The notes under the pieces are model-generated. The model worked only from the letters and a program-made list of their open reading frames with translations. It made no database searches and was not told the origin of the DNA. Source: Pseudoalteromonas sp. OOF1S-7 (lineage in GTDB: Bacteria > Pseudomonadota > Gammaproteobacteria > Enterobacterales > Alteromonadaceae). Taken from it: DNA of 64,000 nucleotides. The stretch lies in assembly GCF_022347765.1 (NCBI RefSeq), contig NZ_JAKRFZ010000003.1, positions 248,001 through 312,000 of the forward strand. Reading direction: 5' to 3'. Made by a program: the position numbers and the translations under genes. This document shows, one piece after another, positions 56,179-64,000 of the stretch. Numbering within the stretch: position 1 is the first letter of the stretch; each line of letters starts with the position of its first letter.

Positions 56179-56600
56179 CGTATTTCTTATTCCATTGTTC
56201 TTAAGAGTTATTCCGCACACAAAAGTCGGCCTGGCAGATCATAGGCAGACTAGTGCGAATCGCTTTTACTATTAGAGCGCTCATTAAATTTTATGCATGT
56301 TGATGGTGAAAGCACAAGGCAAACCAGGACCATGCGGCAACCCTTTGCCCATGGCGCGGGTTGGGTCGGCGATCCGCCCCGGTGTAACGGATTTTTTACT
56401 GCCTGGCTTTCGGGCCGATAGCGCGCAGTACCGGCTATCAATGGCCTATGCCTAAGTGCGGATGAATTTTTAACAGCACGATTATTTCGTGGTCCGAAAT
56501 TTGCTACGCCAAGGTAGTTTACGTTTTTACTGCGTGTGGTTAAGGGGGCGTATCCATGTGGTTAAAACGGACAAGATGAAACCTCAAAAGGAGCTGAATT
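56179..56600. other. Gap with structured GC-rich sequence upstream of the CRP-family gene
   Basis: Bases 56290-56440 are GC-rich and contain a stable hairpin (56330-56354) and further short stems. A 63-codon minus-strand ORF here has no ribosome site and an odd composition, so I treat the stretch as non-coding. It could be an untranslated leader, a small RNA or a dispersed repeat. Confidence 0.45.
56330..56354. repeat. Stable hairpin in the 56.3 kb gap
   Basis: CCATG-c-GGCAA (56330-56340) pairs with TTGCC-CATGG (56345-56354) around CCCT, a ten-pair stem with one bulged base. No U-run follows on either strand, so it is unlikely to be a simple terminator. Confidence 0.5.
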
Positions 56601-57494
56601 GTGCAACTATCTCATTCTCACAGCATACCGGAGCAATACCATAAGCGCACTCAGGCTGGCAAGTCTGCGCAACCGAGCCAAGATGGCAGTGAAGTATCGG
56701 CAGACAAGTCTTTATCCATACGGTTAGAAGGTAAACAAAACCTGACGTACTTACTCAAGAGCGGTCACATCAGAGTTGCCAGTGAAGAAGAGATGAACAG
56801 GCTGAACCAGGATATGCATGGGCTAACTTTGGGTGCAAAAGACCTCGCGGTGCATTATCAAAGACAAGGTCAACAGCAAGACATGAGGGCAATGATCAAA
56901 ATTGACGGTCAGGTCATGGCGTACCTGAGAGATGATGGTTCTTTTGCAGGCCACAAAGGCGTAGAGGATTTATTTCGACAAGCCGGCGGGGATATTAAAA
57001 AGTTGCAGTCACTGGTTGAACAGCAATACCCAAGAAGCGGTGAGGTTGAGGTTTTCGAATCAGGAGAAGGGCCGACTAATGCAGAGGTGTTTGAGCTGTT
57101 TAATGGACGTTCTTTTCAGGTTTTTATCAAAGAGCAGGTCGCAAGCCGAAAAGAGACAGAATATACTCAGCAGCTGGCGCAGGACGAGGCATACCGGCGT
57201 AAACTGATGTTCGATCAGAGCCCTCAAACGGCGGTGTTCCGTGTTGGCGGTGTAGTCGTTGGTAGCATGGATGAGAAGGGCTTCGCTGATGTTGGCCAGG
57301 CCCTGACGGCACTTGCCGATGAGCGCGGGGTTGAGCGAGCACAGCTGAAATCACTGTTCACGCTAGACTTTGACAGAACGCCGGATGAATACAAAGCCCT
57401 GCTCAGCGATGTATTTGGTGATGATGTACAGCTCGACACTTTCACTGTTGAGCAGGCGCCAAGCCGTGCTGAGGTGCGCCGTTTAAGCCAGTGA
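56601..57494 (+). CDS. Uncharacterised protein with internal duplication
   Basis: It starts at a GTG (56601) with AAGGAG 7 bases upstream. The 297-residue protein has no signal peptide and a polar N-terminus. Two copies of one domain are visible. The first (about 97-164) has MIKIDGQVMAYLRDDGSF, a helix and GEGPTNAEV. The second (about 210-292) has VFRVGGVVVGSMDEKGF, a helix and QAPSRAEV. No family recognised. It ends before a very strong bidirectional terminator. Confidence 0.7.
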   Translation: MQLSHSHSIPEQYHKRTQAGKSAQPSQDGSEVSADKSLSIRLEGKQNLTYLLKSGHIRVASEEEMNRLNQDMHGLTLGAKDLAVHYQRQGQQQDMRAMIKIDGQVMAYLRDDGSFAGHKGVEDLFRQAGGDIKKLQSLVEQQYPRSGEVEVFESGEGPTNAEVFELFNGRSFQVFIKEQVASRKETEYTQQLAQDEAYRRKLMFDQSPQTAVFRVGGVVVGSMDEKGFADVGQALTALADERGVERAQLKSLFTLDFDRTPDEYKALLSDVFGDDVQLDTFTVEQAPSRAEVRRLSQ

Positions 57495-57570
57495 GCCCGG
57501 TAATTTTAATATGGCCCGCCTTTAGTTGACCTTATGACCGGAATTGACTCAGTGTTGAGCATCTACCGAT

Positions 57571-57607
57571 AATATAAAAGGGCAGCTGTGGGCTGCCCTT
57601 TTATATT
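57571..57607. terminator. Strong bidirectional terminator
   Basis: AATATAAAAGGGCAGC (57571-57586) pairs perfectly over 16 bases with GCTGCCCTTTTATATT (57592-57607). A and T runs flank the GC core on both strands, so it can stop transcription from the duplicated-domain gene and from the convergent leucine-rich-repeat gene. Confidence 0.9.
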
Positions 57608-57628
57608 TGGTACGTGATTTCCATTTGG

Positions 57629-57657
57629 GTTACTGGCACACCTGGTGTGCCAGTAAC
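57629..57657. repeat. Perfect 13-bp inverted repeat next to the terminator
   Basis: GTTACTGGCACAC (57629-57641), CTG, GTGTGCCAGTAAC (57645-57657). It lies 11 bases after the stop of the leucine-rich-repeat gene. It is a second stem 22 bases from the terminator stem; without a U-run it may be an RNA-stabilising 3' hairpin or a binding site. Confidence 0.7.
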
Positions 57658-57668
57658 GGTTTTGCAGG

Positions 57669-60600
57669 TTAGCGATAATAGGCCACTGAACACATGTCGC
57701 CAGTACAGGTTACGCCACGGTCGATGATCAATGTAAATAGTTGCTCAATGGTACTGACATCGATGTGTGACAAGGCGTTGTCGTACAAGTAGAGGTAGCT
57801 CAACTGACTGTTATTGGTTAAATCGAGAGACGTGATCCGGTTACTAGCCAGGTTTAAATCCACTAATGCATTATTACTTGAAGTGTCCAGCCCTGTTAGC
57901 TGGTTGTTTTCGGCCATCAGGGTATGCAATGCAGCACTTTGGGCGATATTAAGCTGAGCGATACTATTCTCTCTCACATCAGCGTAGGTGAGTGCAGTTT
58001 GACCTGAGACATCTAACGTACTTAGCTGGTTTTTGTAAACCGACAGGCTTTGTAAGGCCGAGTTGGCTGCCAGATTAAGCCGGGTCAACTGGTTGTAGTT
58101 GGCACTCATTGACTCGATTGCCGGATTTGCAGTGGTATCCAGTTGCGTCAGCAGGTTGCCGTCTACTTCCAGGGTAATGAGTGCCGGGGTCGATGAAAGA
58201 TTAAGTTCTTTCAGCTGATTGTATACTGCCCGCAGCTCCGTGAGTGCATCATGACTGCCCAGCGTCACAGAGGACAATTGATTGTAGTTTACAAGCACTG
58301 AGCTAAGTGCAGGGTTGTTACTCAGGTCCAGTGTCGTGAGTTGGTTTGAACTTGCGCTCAATTCTTCCAGTGCTGATAACTCAGATAAGTCCAGCGATTT
58401 GAATTGATTTGAACTTATGTCTAATTCTTCCAGCTCTGACAGCTTTGATAGCTCCAGCATTGTGAGTTGGTTTGCACTTACATCCAATTTTTGTAGTTTT
58501 GAAAGCGCAGATAGATCCAGCTCTTTGAATTGATTGTTGTATATAACGAGGCTTTCGAGCGCCTCGATACCTGATAAGTTAAGCGATGTGAGCTGGTTAC
58601 CGGAGGCGTAAAGCTCAGAAAGCGAGGGTGTGTTTGTAACTGATAGTGTTGTGAGCGAATTGTCTCTCAGATATAGGCCCTGCAATTCGGGTAGATCTGC
58701 AATACGTAATGTTGCCAGCTGGTTATTGCTCGCACTCAGCGTATTCAGCCTGGGATTGTTAGTAATGTCCAGCTGGGTGAGTTGATTATCAGATAAATAG
58801 GCGAATTCTAATAGCGCATTGGCAGATAAATCGATGTTGCTCAGTGGGGTTAGGCTGACGTCCAGATTGCGCAGCTTGGTATTATGTGAAAGGTCAAGGC
58901 TGGTAAGTTGTGCCCACCAGATAGACAGTTCTTCTAATTCAGGTACGCCTGACAGGTTCAAGCTGCGAAGCGGTACTTCCTGAAACCATACGTCAATGAG
59001 TTTAGGGTTAGTGGACAAATCCAGCGTTGTGATTGGCACTGAGCTCAACCCCAGAAGCTCCAGTTGTGGCAATTTGGATAGGGCCAGGTTGTCTAGGTAA
59101 TAACTGCTTACCTTGAGCTCTTTTAGGTTGGGAGTGACAGAGACATCCAGCTGAGGTAGTTGCCCTGCATACACGGTCAGATGTTCAAGCTGTGTGTTAT
59201 TGGATAAATCGAGCGCGTTAAGCTGCTCACTTTTAACCGACAACTTTTTAAGTAGCGGATTATGACCAATATCCAGGTTTTGTATGTCCCACGCCGTGAC
59301 TTGCAGCTCTGTCAGCGAAGTCTGTTTAGAGATATCCAGAGTATCGAGTTGTGAGTCATATATTTTCAGTGTTTGCAGTGCCGTGTTGTTGCTTACGTCC
59401 AGTGCTGTGAGGGTGTTGCTTTCGATTTCAAAGTGAGTCAGCGCGGTGTTTTTTGATACATCCAGGTTCTGCAAATTATCTGCGAACACCGTGAGTGCTT
59501 GTAGGCCTGTATTTTGCTCTAGTGTAATGCTTGTCAGCTGGGCGCCCGACACCGATAGCTTTGTCAGTGCTTTGAGGTTTGAAAAATCCAGCTGGGTAAA
59601 ACCATCACCAGAGACAGACAGTTCGATCAGTGCATCATTCACAGGAAAGCTCAGTTGTGTTAGCTGATTGTTTGACAGGTGAAGTGCGCCAAGCATGGGG
59701 TTGTGTGAGATATCTAACTCACGCAGCTGGTTGCCTTGTACATCGAGCTCAATGAGGTCAGGCAATCCAGACAAGTCCAGGGTGGAGAGTTGATTAAAAG
59801 CAAGCTGTAAATGGGTCAGAGCTGTATTATTGGACAGATCAATAGTGGTTAATGCATTGCCCTGCAGGTCCAGTGATTGCAGGTTCGGATTATTATTCAA
59901 ATTAATGTGTGTTAGTGCATTGTCGCTAAGGGTTAGTGAGCGTAAAAGCGGGTTATTGCTCAAATTAATCTGTGTTAGTGCATTGCGCTGAAGGTCCAGT
60001 GACTGCAAGTGTGGGTTATTATTCAAACTAATGCTTTTTAGCGCGTTACCGGCCAGGATGATGCTTTCCAGCGCGGTATTTTTGCTGAGGTCAATTTCAG
60101 TAAGTTGATTATTGGTTACCCATAAATAGGTCAGTTGTGTTGCATCAGTGAGATCCAGGCTGGTCAGTGGGACGCTGATAAGAGAGAGCTCACGCAGCGC
60201 TGGGTTGTGCGACAAGTCGAGTTGACTAACTGCCACACTGCCTAGCCACAGATAGTTCAGCTTGGCATGGTCAGAGAGATCCAGGGTTGTTATTAACGTA
60301 TTACTAAGACTCAAACCTTCAAGGTTTATATTCGTACTGAGATCGAGATTCGATAGCTCCTGACTGGTTACTGACAGAAAGGTTAGGTCCGGGTTGTTAG
60401 ACACATCCAGCGCTTGCAATTGAGCAGAGTGCACTGATAGATCAGAAAGTTGCTCGCTCTTAGAGATATCCAGTACTTTAAGTTGCTCACTGGTTACTCT
60501 TAGATTTCTCAGAGCAAGGTTTTTGGATATATCTAATGACTGAAGTTGACTATCGTTTACGTGCAGGAATTCAAGTTTTGTGTTGTTTGATACATCAAGT

Positions 60601-61181
60601 GCCTCAAGCAGTGGGCTTGTGATTATTAATGTATGTAACGCTAAATTTTCTGAGATATCCAGATTTGTCAAACTGTCGCTAGACACGTCTAAAGACTGAA
60701 GCTTTCTAAAGTGCTTGATAGTGCCAGCGTTACTGATGGGTTGGTCACAGTATAAATTAGTCACTTCGTCAGCGTACTGATGGTCATTCTCGCGTGCTAA
60801 ACATTGCGCAAGTGCCGGGTCCATATCCAGCTCGCTGAGTTTAAGACGGGGCTTAAACTGAATGTCAACAGTACAGGCAGCCTGCATGTTTTCAATGATA
60901 TAGAGATTGCCATCCAGTGTGCCGCCACATCCGGTGGCTGAGTCTGTGTAATAGCCTTCGTCAGGTTCGAGCATTAAATTGATATAATCACCTTTGCGTA
61001 CCGATTGTGTCGCGGGAGTGACTTTGCCAGAACCGCTAACATTGGTAGTCAGAGCAAGGGATTCAGCAGGTGTAGTGGGTGTTGGTTGGTTTGTGTTATC
61101 TGCGCTGTTACTGCCACCGCCACACCCACTCAAAATAAGGGAGAGTAGGGCGGCCGCAGGGAAAGTTCGTCTGTATGTCAC
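57669..61181 (-). CDS. Large leucine-rich-repeat surface lipoprotein
   Basis: The GTG at 61181 is preferred because GGAG lies 6 bases upstream; a TTG four codons earlier is possible. The 1170-residue protein has a lipoprotein signal (LLSLILSGCGGG) and an InlB-type bacterial repeat (about 48-113, with GCGGTLDGN and ACTVDIQF). From about 160 to the end it has roughly 45 or more 21-residue LRRs of the form L-x-x-L-D-L-S-x-N-x-x-L-x-x-L-x-L-x-x-N-x. The repeats are very regular over nearly 1000 residues. It should form a long solenoid on the cell surface that binds other proteins or glycans. Function unknown. Confidence 0.9.
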   Translation of the reverse strand: MTYRRTFPAAALLSLILSGCGGGSNSADNTNQPTPTTPAESLALTTNVSGSGKVTPATQSVRKGDYINLMLEPDEGYYTDSATGCGGTLDGNLYIIENMQAACTVDIQFKPRLKLSELDMDPALAQCLARENDHQYADEVTNLYCDQPISNAGTIKHFRKLQSLDVSSDSLTNLDISENLALHTLIITSPLLEALDVSNNTKLEFLHVNDSQLQSLDISKNLALRNLRVTSEQLKVLDISKSEQLSDLSVHSAQLQALDVSNNPDLTFLSVTSQELSNLDLSTNINLEGLSLSNTLITTLDLSDHAKLNYLWLGSVAVSQLDLSHNPALRELSLISVPLTSLDLTDATQLTYLWVTNNQLTEIDLSKNTALESIILAGNALKSISLNNNPHLQSLDLQRNALTQINLSNNPLLRSLTLSDNALTHINLNNNPNLQSLDLQGNALTTIDLSNNTALTHLQLAFNQLSTLDLSGLPDLIELDVQGNQLRELDISHNPMLGALHLSNNQLTQLSFPVNDALIELSVSGDGFTQLDFSNLKALTKLSVSGAQLTSITLEQNTGLQALTVFADNLQNLDVSKNTALTHFEIESNTLTALDVSNNTALQTLKIYDSQLDTLDISKQTSLTELQVTAWDIQNLDIGHNPLLKKLSVKSEQLNALDLSNNTQLEHLTVYAGQLPQLDVSVTPNLKELKVSSYYLDNLALSKLPQLELLGLSSVPITTLDLSTNPKLIDVWFQEVPLRSLNLSGVPELEELSIWWAQLTSLDLSHNTKLRNLDVSLTPLSNIDLSANALLEFAYLSDNQLTQLDITNNPRLNTLSASNNQLATLRIADLPELQGLYLRDNSLTTLSVTNTPSLSELYASGNQLTSLNLSGIEALESLVIYNNQFKELDLSALSKLQKLDVSANQLTMLELSKLSELEELDISSNQFKSLDLSELSALEELSASSNQLTTLDLSNNPALSSVLVNYNQLSSVTLGSHDALTELRAVYNQLKELNLSSTPALITLEVDGNLLTQLDTTANPAIESMSANYNQLTRLNLAANSALQSLSVYKNQLSTLDVSGQTALTYADVRENSIAQLNIAQSAALHTLMAENNQLTGLDTSSNNALVDLNLASNRITSLDLTNNSQLSYLYLYDNALSHIDVSTIEQLFTLIIDRGVTCTGDMCSVAYYR

Positions 61182-61385
61182 TGGGTGCTCCAAAGACTTT
61201 TGTTGGTAAGTTGCCGCTTCACAGCTATCTGTAGGGCGCTGGTTTGGCAGTGTTTTTTGCTTATTGTAAGCGTGTCCCTGAAAATAAGATACCGTAAATG
61301 TAACGGTTTTGGGGTGTTGATTGGCTAATTGTTGGTTTCAGGGCGCTTTAGTGTAACATTTCTGGTTGGCTGGCTGCTCTAATGC

Positions 61386-61877
61386 CTACATACCATGCAT
61401 TTGCAGTAAATCTCGCAGCTGAGATATCGCGTGCTGGCTAAACACTTTAATGCCGCTACGCGCCAGTAACGCTGCGGTTACCCCTGCGCCATTGGTTTTG
61501 ACACCACTAAATGTACCGTCGTAAATTTGTGTACTGCCGCAAGAAGGGCTTCCCTGAGCAAGTACCGCATATTTTATTTGCTGCTGCTGGCACAGCGCCA
61601 ATGCGTTTTCTGCCCCCTTAATAAACGGCGCTGTGACATCACTTCCATTACTTTCAACGACTCTGGCTGAGCCGTTGAGCACGTCCAGGCCTTGCCCTGT
61701 GATGATCTCCGCCGGGGCTCTTGGCGTGGGTAACCCTGCCGATACTTCGGGGCAAAGCACAACCAGCTTCATATTGGACTGCAGCCAATGTAAATCGGAT
61801 TCGGGGATCGACAAACAACTGGCATTGTAGCGAACTTTGTTACCAAGCAGGCAGGCACTAACGAGTACTTTTTCCAT
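61386..61877 (-). CDS. DUF523 family protein
   Basis: The 163-residue protein has the family signature EKVLVSACLLGNKVRYNA, VVLCPEVSAGLPTPRAPAEI and AVLAQGSPSCGSTQIYDG. The invariant Cys residues in ACLLG, CPEVSAG and SPSCG suggest metal or iron-sulfur binding. The biochemical role of DUF523 is not established. Single gene, transcribed leftwards. Confidence 0.92.
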   Translation of the reverse strand: MEKVLVSACLLGNKVRYNASCLSIPESDLHWLQSNMKLVVLCPEVSAGLPTPRAPAEIITGQGLDVLNGSARVVESNGSDVTAPFIKGAENALALCQQQQIKYAVLAQGSPSCGSTQIYDGTFSGVKTNGAGVTAALLARSGIKVFSQHAISQLRDLLQMHGM

Positions 61878-61980
61878 CGGGGATTCCTTTTAAAACAGTC
61901 AGCGCAATATATGAATTTGGTAGGTTTTTTGTGTTGTATTGCAGTTAAAAATGCCCGACCGGTGCGAGCTTTTAAATGGC

Positions 61981-62280
61981 TTAGGGGTGTACGCTGGCTC
62001 CACCAAATTCTTCTGCCAGATAGTTGATTATCTCTATGGGATCAGTAATCGTATTGTCTTTGTCCAAAACCAATACAGGCAACCACTGCCTCTGTTCACC
62101 CAAGATCGCAACAACTTCACTACGCGGTTTTGGAAAGTCGATACGATGAATATCGATAGCACTTTCCCAATGCGGATTGACCGATAGCGCACCTTCTATT
62201 AACGCACAATGGGAACAAACCCACATTTTCCCGGGTCCATCCTCGAACGGCATTTTCAGCACAAATAATTTTGCTTTCAT
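61981..62280 (-). CDS. DUF3088 family protein
   Basis: I take the ATG at 62280 (MKAKLFVLKMPFEDGPGKMW); starts up to 62301 are possible. The 99-residue protein has the family blocks VCSHCALIEGALS, RIDFPKPRSEVVAILGE, LPVLVLDKD and ITDPIEIINYL. The CxxC site and layout resemble a thioredoxin-like fold without a GST C-terminal domain. Function unknown. Confidence 0.85.
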   Translation of the reverse strand: MKAKLFVLKMPFEDGPGKMWVCSHCALIEGALSVNPHWESAIDIHRIDFPKPRSEVVAILGEQRQWLPVLVLDKDNTITDPIEIINYLAEEFGGASVHP

Positions 62281-62419
62281 TGACTTAAATCGCATTGACA
62301 CAAGTAATCATGGGGTAATCCTAACATGCTGATAAAACCAATAAAACAGCTGGTCGAAAAGCCCGATATTGATTAGCGTAGCTCACGGTTGCTTTGTTTC
62401 GCAGGGAGAATTAAATCAG

Positions 62420-62444
62420 TGAGCCCACAGATTATGTGGGCTCA
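62420..62444 (-). terminator. Terminator of the dioxygenase gene
   Basis: TGAGCCCACA (62420-62429) pairs perfectly with TGTGGGCTCA (62435-62444). It lies 40 bases after the dioxygenase stop on the minus strand, followed by CTGATTTAATT. On the plus strand TCGTTTTG follows. Confidence 0.65.
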
Positions 62445-62483
62445 TCGTTTTGCATAAGAATGATAGATTGCCCTCAAGCAGGT

Positions 62484-63125
62484 TCACAGTGGAATTTTTT
62501 GTAATATCAGGTTGTACAGGTAATGATTTTCTCGCTCAGTTCGTCTGACCGTCATCAGCGCCTGCTCTTGTGCGCTTTTACGCGTAAACAGACCATCTTT
62601 TTGATTTAATGGATGATCCGGAAAGTACAACTGAGTCAGTAAGGAGTCGTAACCCAGCTTGGTAGCTTTCAGGTGAATGTGGGGCGTGCGCTGGCTACGG
62701 GCATTGAGCGGGTAGGCGCCGGGAAATACGGTTTTGAAGCGAAATCGCCCTTGTTTACCACTTTGAATTATGGCCCATGCCTGGAAGTGCTCATCGACAG
62801 GGGCTTCGCTGGTATCGTGAGGATGATGGTACTTTCCAAAGGTATTGGCTTGCCACAGGTCTAACGTGACATCTTCAATGGTATTTCCCTCATGATCAAA
62901 TACTTGTCCGGCAATTTCAATATGCGTACCCTGAGCTACACCCGTTTTTCCCGCCACCCGGGTCAGGTCGGCATCTTGGTCTTTTTGTGGGGTTATGGGG
63001 TAGTAGGGTCCCTCCATTTCTCTGGGAGTCAGTATCGTTTGCGCTTGTGCAGCGCCTGCAAATGCACCTGCCAGCGTGCCCGTGGCAAGGTTTTTAATAA
63101 AGTGACGTCTGGAGTTATGCGACAT
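62484..63125 (-). CDS. Tat-exported intradiol ring-cleavage dioxygenase
   Basis: The 213-residue protein has a twin-arginine signal (NSRRHFIKNLATGTLAGAFAG). Its fold blocks match protocatechuate/catechol intradiol dioxygenases: EGPYYPI (Fe-ligand-type Tyr), DLWQANTFGKYHHP, and FPGAYPLNARSQRTPHIHLKA with the second Tyr and the two His ligands. It would cleave catechol-type rings between the hydroxyls in the periplasm. No other aromatic-degradation genes are nearby, so the substrate is unclear. Confidence 0.9.
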   Translation of the reverse strand: MSHNSRRHFIKNLATGTLAGAFAGAAQAQTILTPREMEGPYYPITPQKDQDADLTRVAGKTGVAQGTHIEIAGQVFDHEGNTIEDVTLDLWQANTFGKYHHPHDTSEAPVDEHFQAWAIIQSGKQGRFRFKTVFPGAYPLNARSQRTPHIHLKATKLGYDSLLTQLYFPDHPLNQKDGLFTRKSAQEQALMTVRRTERENHYLYNLILQKIPL

Positions 63126-63377
63126 AAAACACCTGAGTTTGCGTTGTTATTTACTAATCAGCATAGAGTGCTGCGAACAGAGGTGTCTTATCAAAAAGCT
63201 ATTTTTACTTAAAATAGATTTATATTTGGAGTAGATCTGACAATAACAAATTGTAATATATAGTTTTATTTTTTAACTATGCTATTTGTACGAACGACTG
63301 AGTCTGAGAGTCAGTTTAGGTTTTGCCTCAATAAAATGTACTTTTCTATGTGTTTTTGTCCTTAACGTATCCACAGT

Positions 63378-63977
63378 TCAGGCTTTTTCGGCTACCAGAT
63401 AAGTGTGAACCTCTGGATATTGGTCGAACTCTAAATGTCTGATAATGCAGCCTATGTCTATGAGCAATTGTAAGAATCCAGTGACGCCAAGCGACGAATA
63501 GTAAACCTCTGGCCCCATAGCATTATTTGTGTGACAACCTACTTGTGTTGTGCCACCAAATGAAAATATAAACACGCCTCCAGGGTTGAGACTGTCTACT
63601 ATCTTAGTCAGCACCTGCCTCTGCGCCGACAAAGGTATATGCCAGATACTGTCCCATGCTGTTATAAAATCATATTTATGTGGCAACATGTAGGTGCAAA
63701 TATCACCCTGGACAAAAGAAATATCTGGATGCTTACGCCTTGCCAGAGCGAGCATCTCTTCTGAAATATCTAACCCAGTTGGCTTAAAGCCTTCATTGAT
63801 CAGTAACTCGATAAAACGACCTGTGCAACCGCAGCCAATATCCAGCGCGTTGCCGCGATGTTTAACAAAACTAATCGCCCTTTTATGTTGTGCAATGCCA
63901 TTGTTCATATCAAACTCCTCACGCTCCCAGAGGTGGGTTATTTGATTGTAGGCTTTTCCTATTTCTTTTGGTTTCAT
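63378..63977 (-). CDS. Class I SAM-dependent methyltransferase
   Basis: The 199-residue protein has a Rossmann methyltransferase core: GNALDIGCGCTGRFIELL (motif I), PTGLDISEEMLALAR, FVQGDICTY and YDFITAWDSIWHIP. CAGGA precedes the ATG 7 bases upstream. It probably methylates a small molecule. It is 209 bases or more from any other gene on this strand, so it stands alone. Substrate unknown. Confidence 0.9.
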   Translation of the reverse strand: MKPKEIGKAYNQITHLWEREEFDMNNGIAQHKRAISFVKHRGNALDIGCGCTGRFIELLINEGFKPTGLDISEEMLALARRKHPDISFVQGDICTYMLPHKYDFITAWDSIWHIPLSAQRQVLTKIVDSLNPGGVFIFSFGGTTQVGCHTNNAMGPEVYYSSLGVTGFLQLLIDIGCIIRHLEFDQYPEVHTYLVAEKA

Positions 63978-64000
63978 GGCTGGTTTCCTGAAAATAAAAC

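Noticed and set aside
56250..56441. 63-codon minus-strand ORF upstream of the CRP-family gene
   Set aside because: No ribosome site, Pro/Ser/Arg-rich composition typical of a frame through structured GC-rich DNA; treated as non-coding.
60000..60020. DNA-level repeats inside the leucine-rich-repeat gene as a mobile or CRISPR-like array
   Set aside because: The periodicity is 63 bases and in frame, explained by the 21-residue protein repeats.
1..64000. CRISPR arrays, rRNA, tRNA, complete insertion sequences or prophage
   Set aside because: No regularly spaced repeats with unique spacers, no tRNA or rRNA signature and no transposase, integrase or phage structural gene were recognised on either strand.

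Overview
The window looks like chromosomal DNA of a marine gammaproteobacterium, most likely a Pseudoalteromonas or close relative. Pointers are the roughly 50% GC, a GspA/GspB (ExeA/ExeB) pair, the DUF2975 plus small HTH pair, many Cys-Gly-rich lipoproteins, and two double-glycine leader peptides. The genus is my inference from gene content; no rRNA, tRNA, CRISPR array, prophage or complete insertion sequence was seen.

Bases 1-11.3 kb are an exopolysaccharide region. On the minus strand are a flippase and a GT2 glycosyltransferase that runs off the left edge, a sigma54-dependent response regulator, a lipoprotein and an LruC-domain secreted protein. On the plus strand are a GT34-like transferase, a GT26 enzyme carrying a degenerate sugar-transferase-like N-terminus, an intact initiating sugar transferase, a pyruvyl transferase and a GT2 enzyme. 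Four GG-N10-GC type sigma54 promoter candidates sit in front of the transcription units on both sides, so the regulator at 2080-3573 may control the whole locus, including a candidate matrix protein.

Bases 11.3-23.6 kb hold mostly housekeeping and small metabolic genes: a TolB-like protein with an esterase, cca, gspA-gspB, an HD-GYP c-di-GMP phosphodiesterase, an M20 amidohydrolase, rluA, an AlkB-like dioxygenase, and a small GST / NTF2-like / tautomerase operon between a divergent LysR gene and an HxlR gene.

Bases 23.7-36.4 kb are more accessory. A secreted HEAT-repeat protein resembling the N-terminal part of vitellogenin-type lipid transfer proteins is translationally coupled to a large beta-rich lipoprotein. 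A porin, an HTH/DUF2975 pair, an S9 peptidase, an acyltransferase, a 49-residue double-glycine peptide, a cytochrome b561 remnant and a Kef-type antiporter follow.

Bases 36.5-53.3 kb contain a five-PAS soluble chemoreceptor, MscS, ChrA with a divergent LysR, a GH20 hexosaminidase broken by one in-frame stop, a spondin-domain lipoprotein, a solute-binding protein, an orphan ExbD, the Zur-type zinc-sparing ribosomal proteins L31B/L36B behind a near-perfect Zur box, and the DEAD-box helicases DbpA and RhlE. A second leader peptide, with the same 31-residue leader layout but a six-cysteine core, lies between the helicases.

Bases 53.3-64 kb contain an XRE regulator divergent from a tandem cystatin-like protein, with three 11-bp-phased direct repeats between them. 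They also contain several uncharacterised proteins, a CRP-family regulator, an approximately 1170-residue leucine-rich-repeat lipoprotein, DUF523 and DUF3088 proteins, a Tat-exported intradiol dioxygenase and a methyltransferase. The most promising novelties are the paired leader peptides, the cystatin locus with its repeats, the split lipid-transfer-like pair, and the sigma54-driven polysaccharide/matrix regulon.
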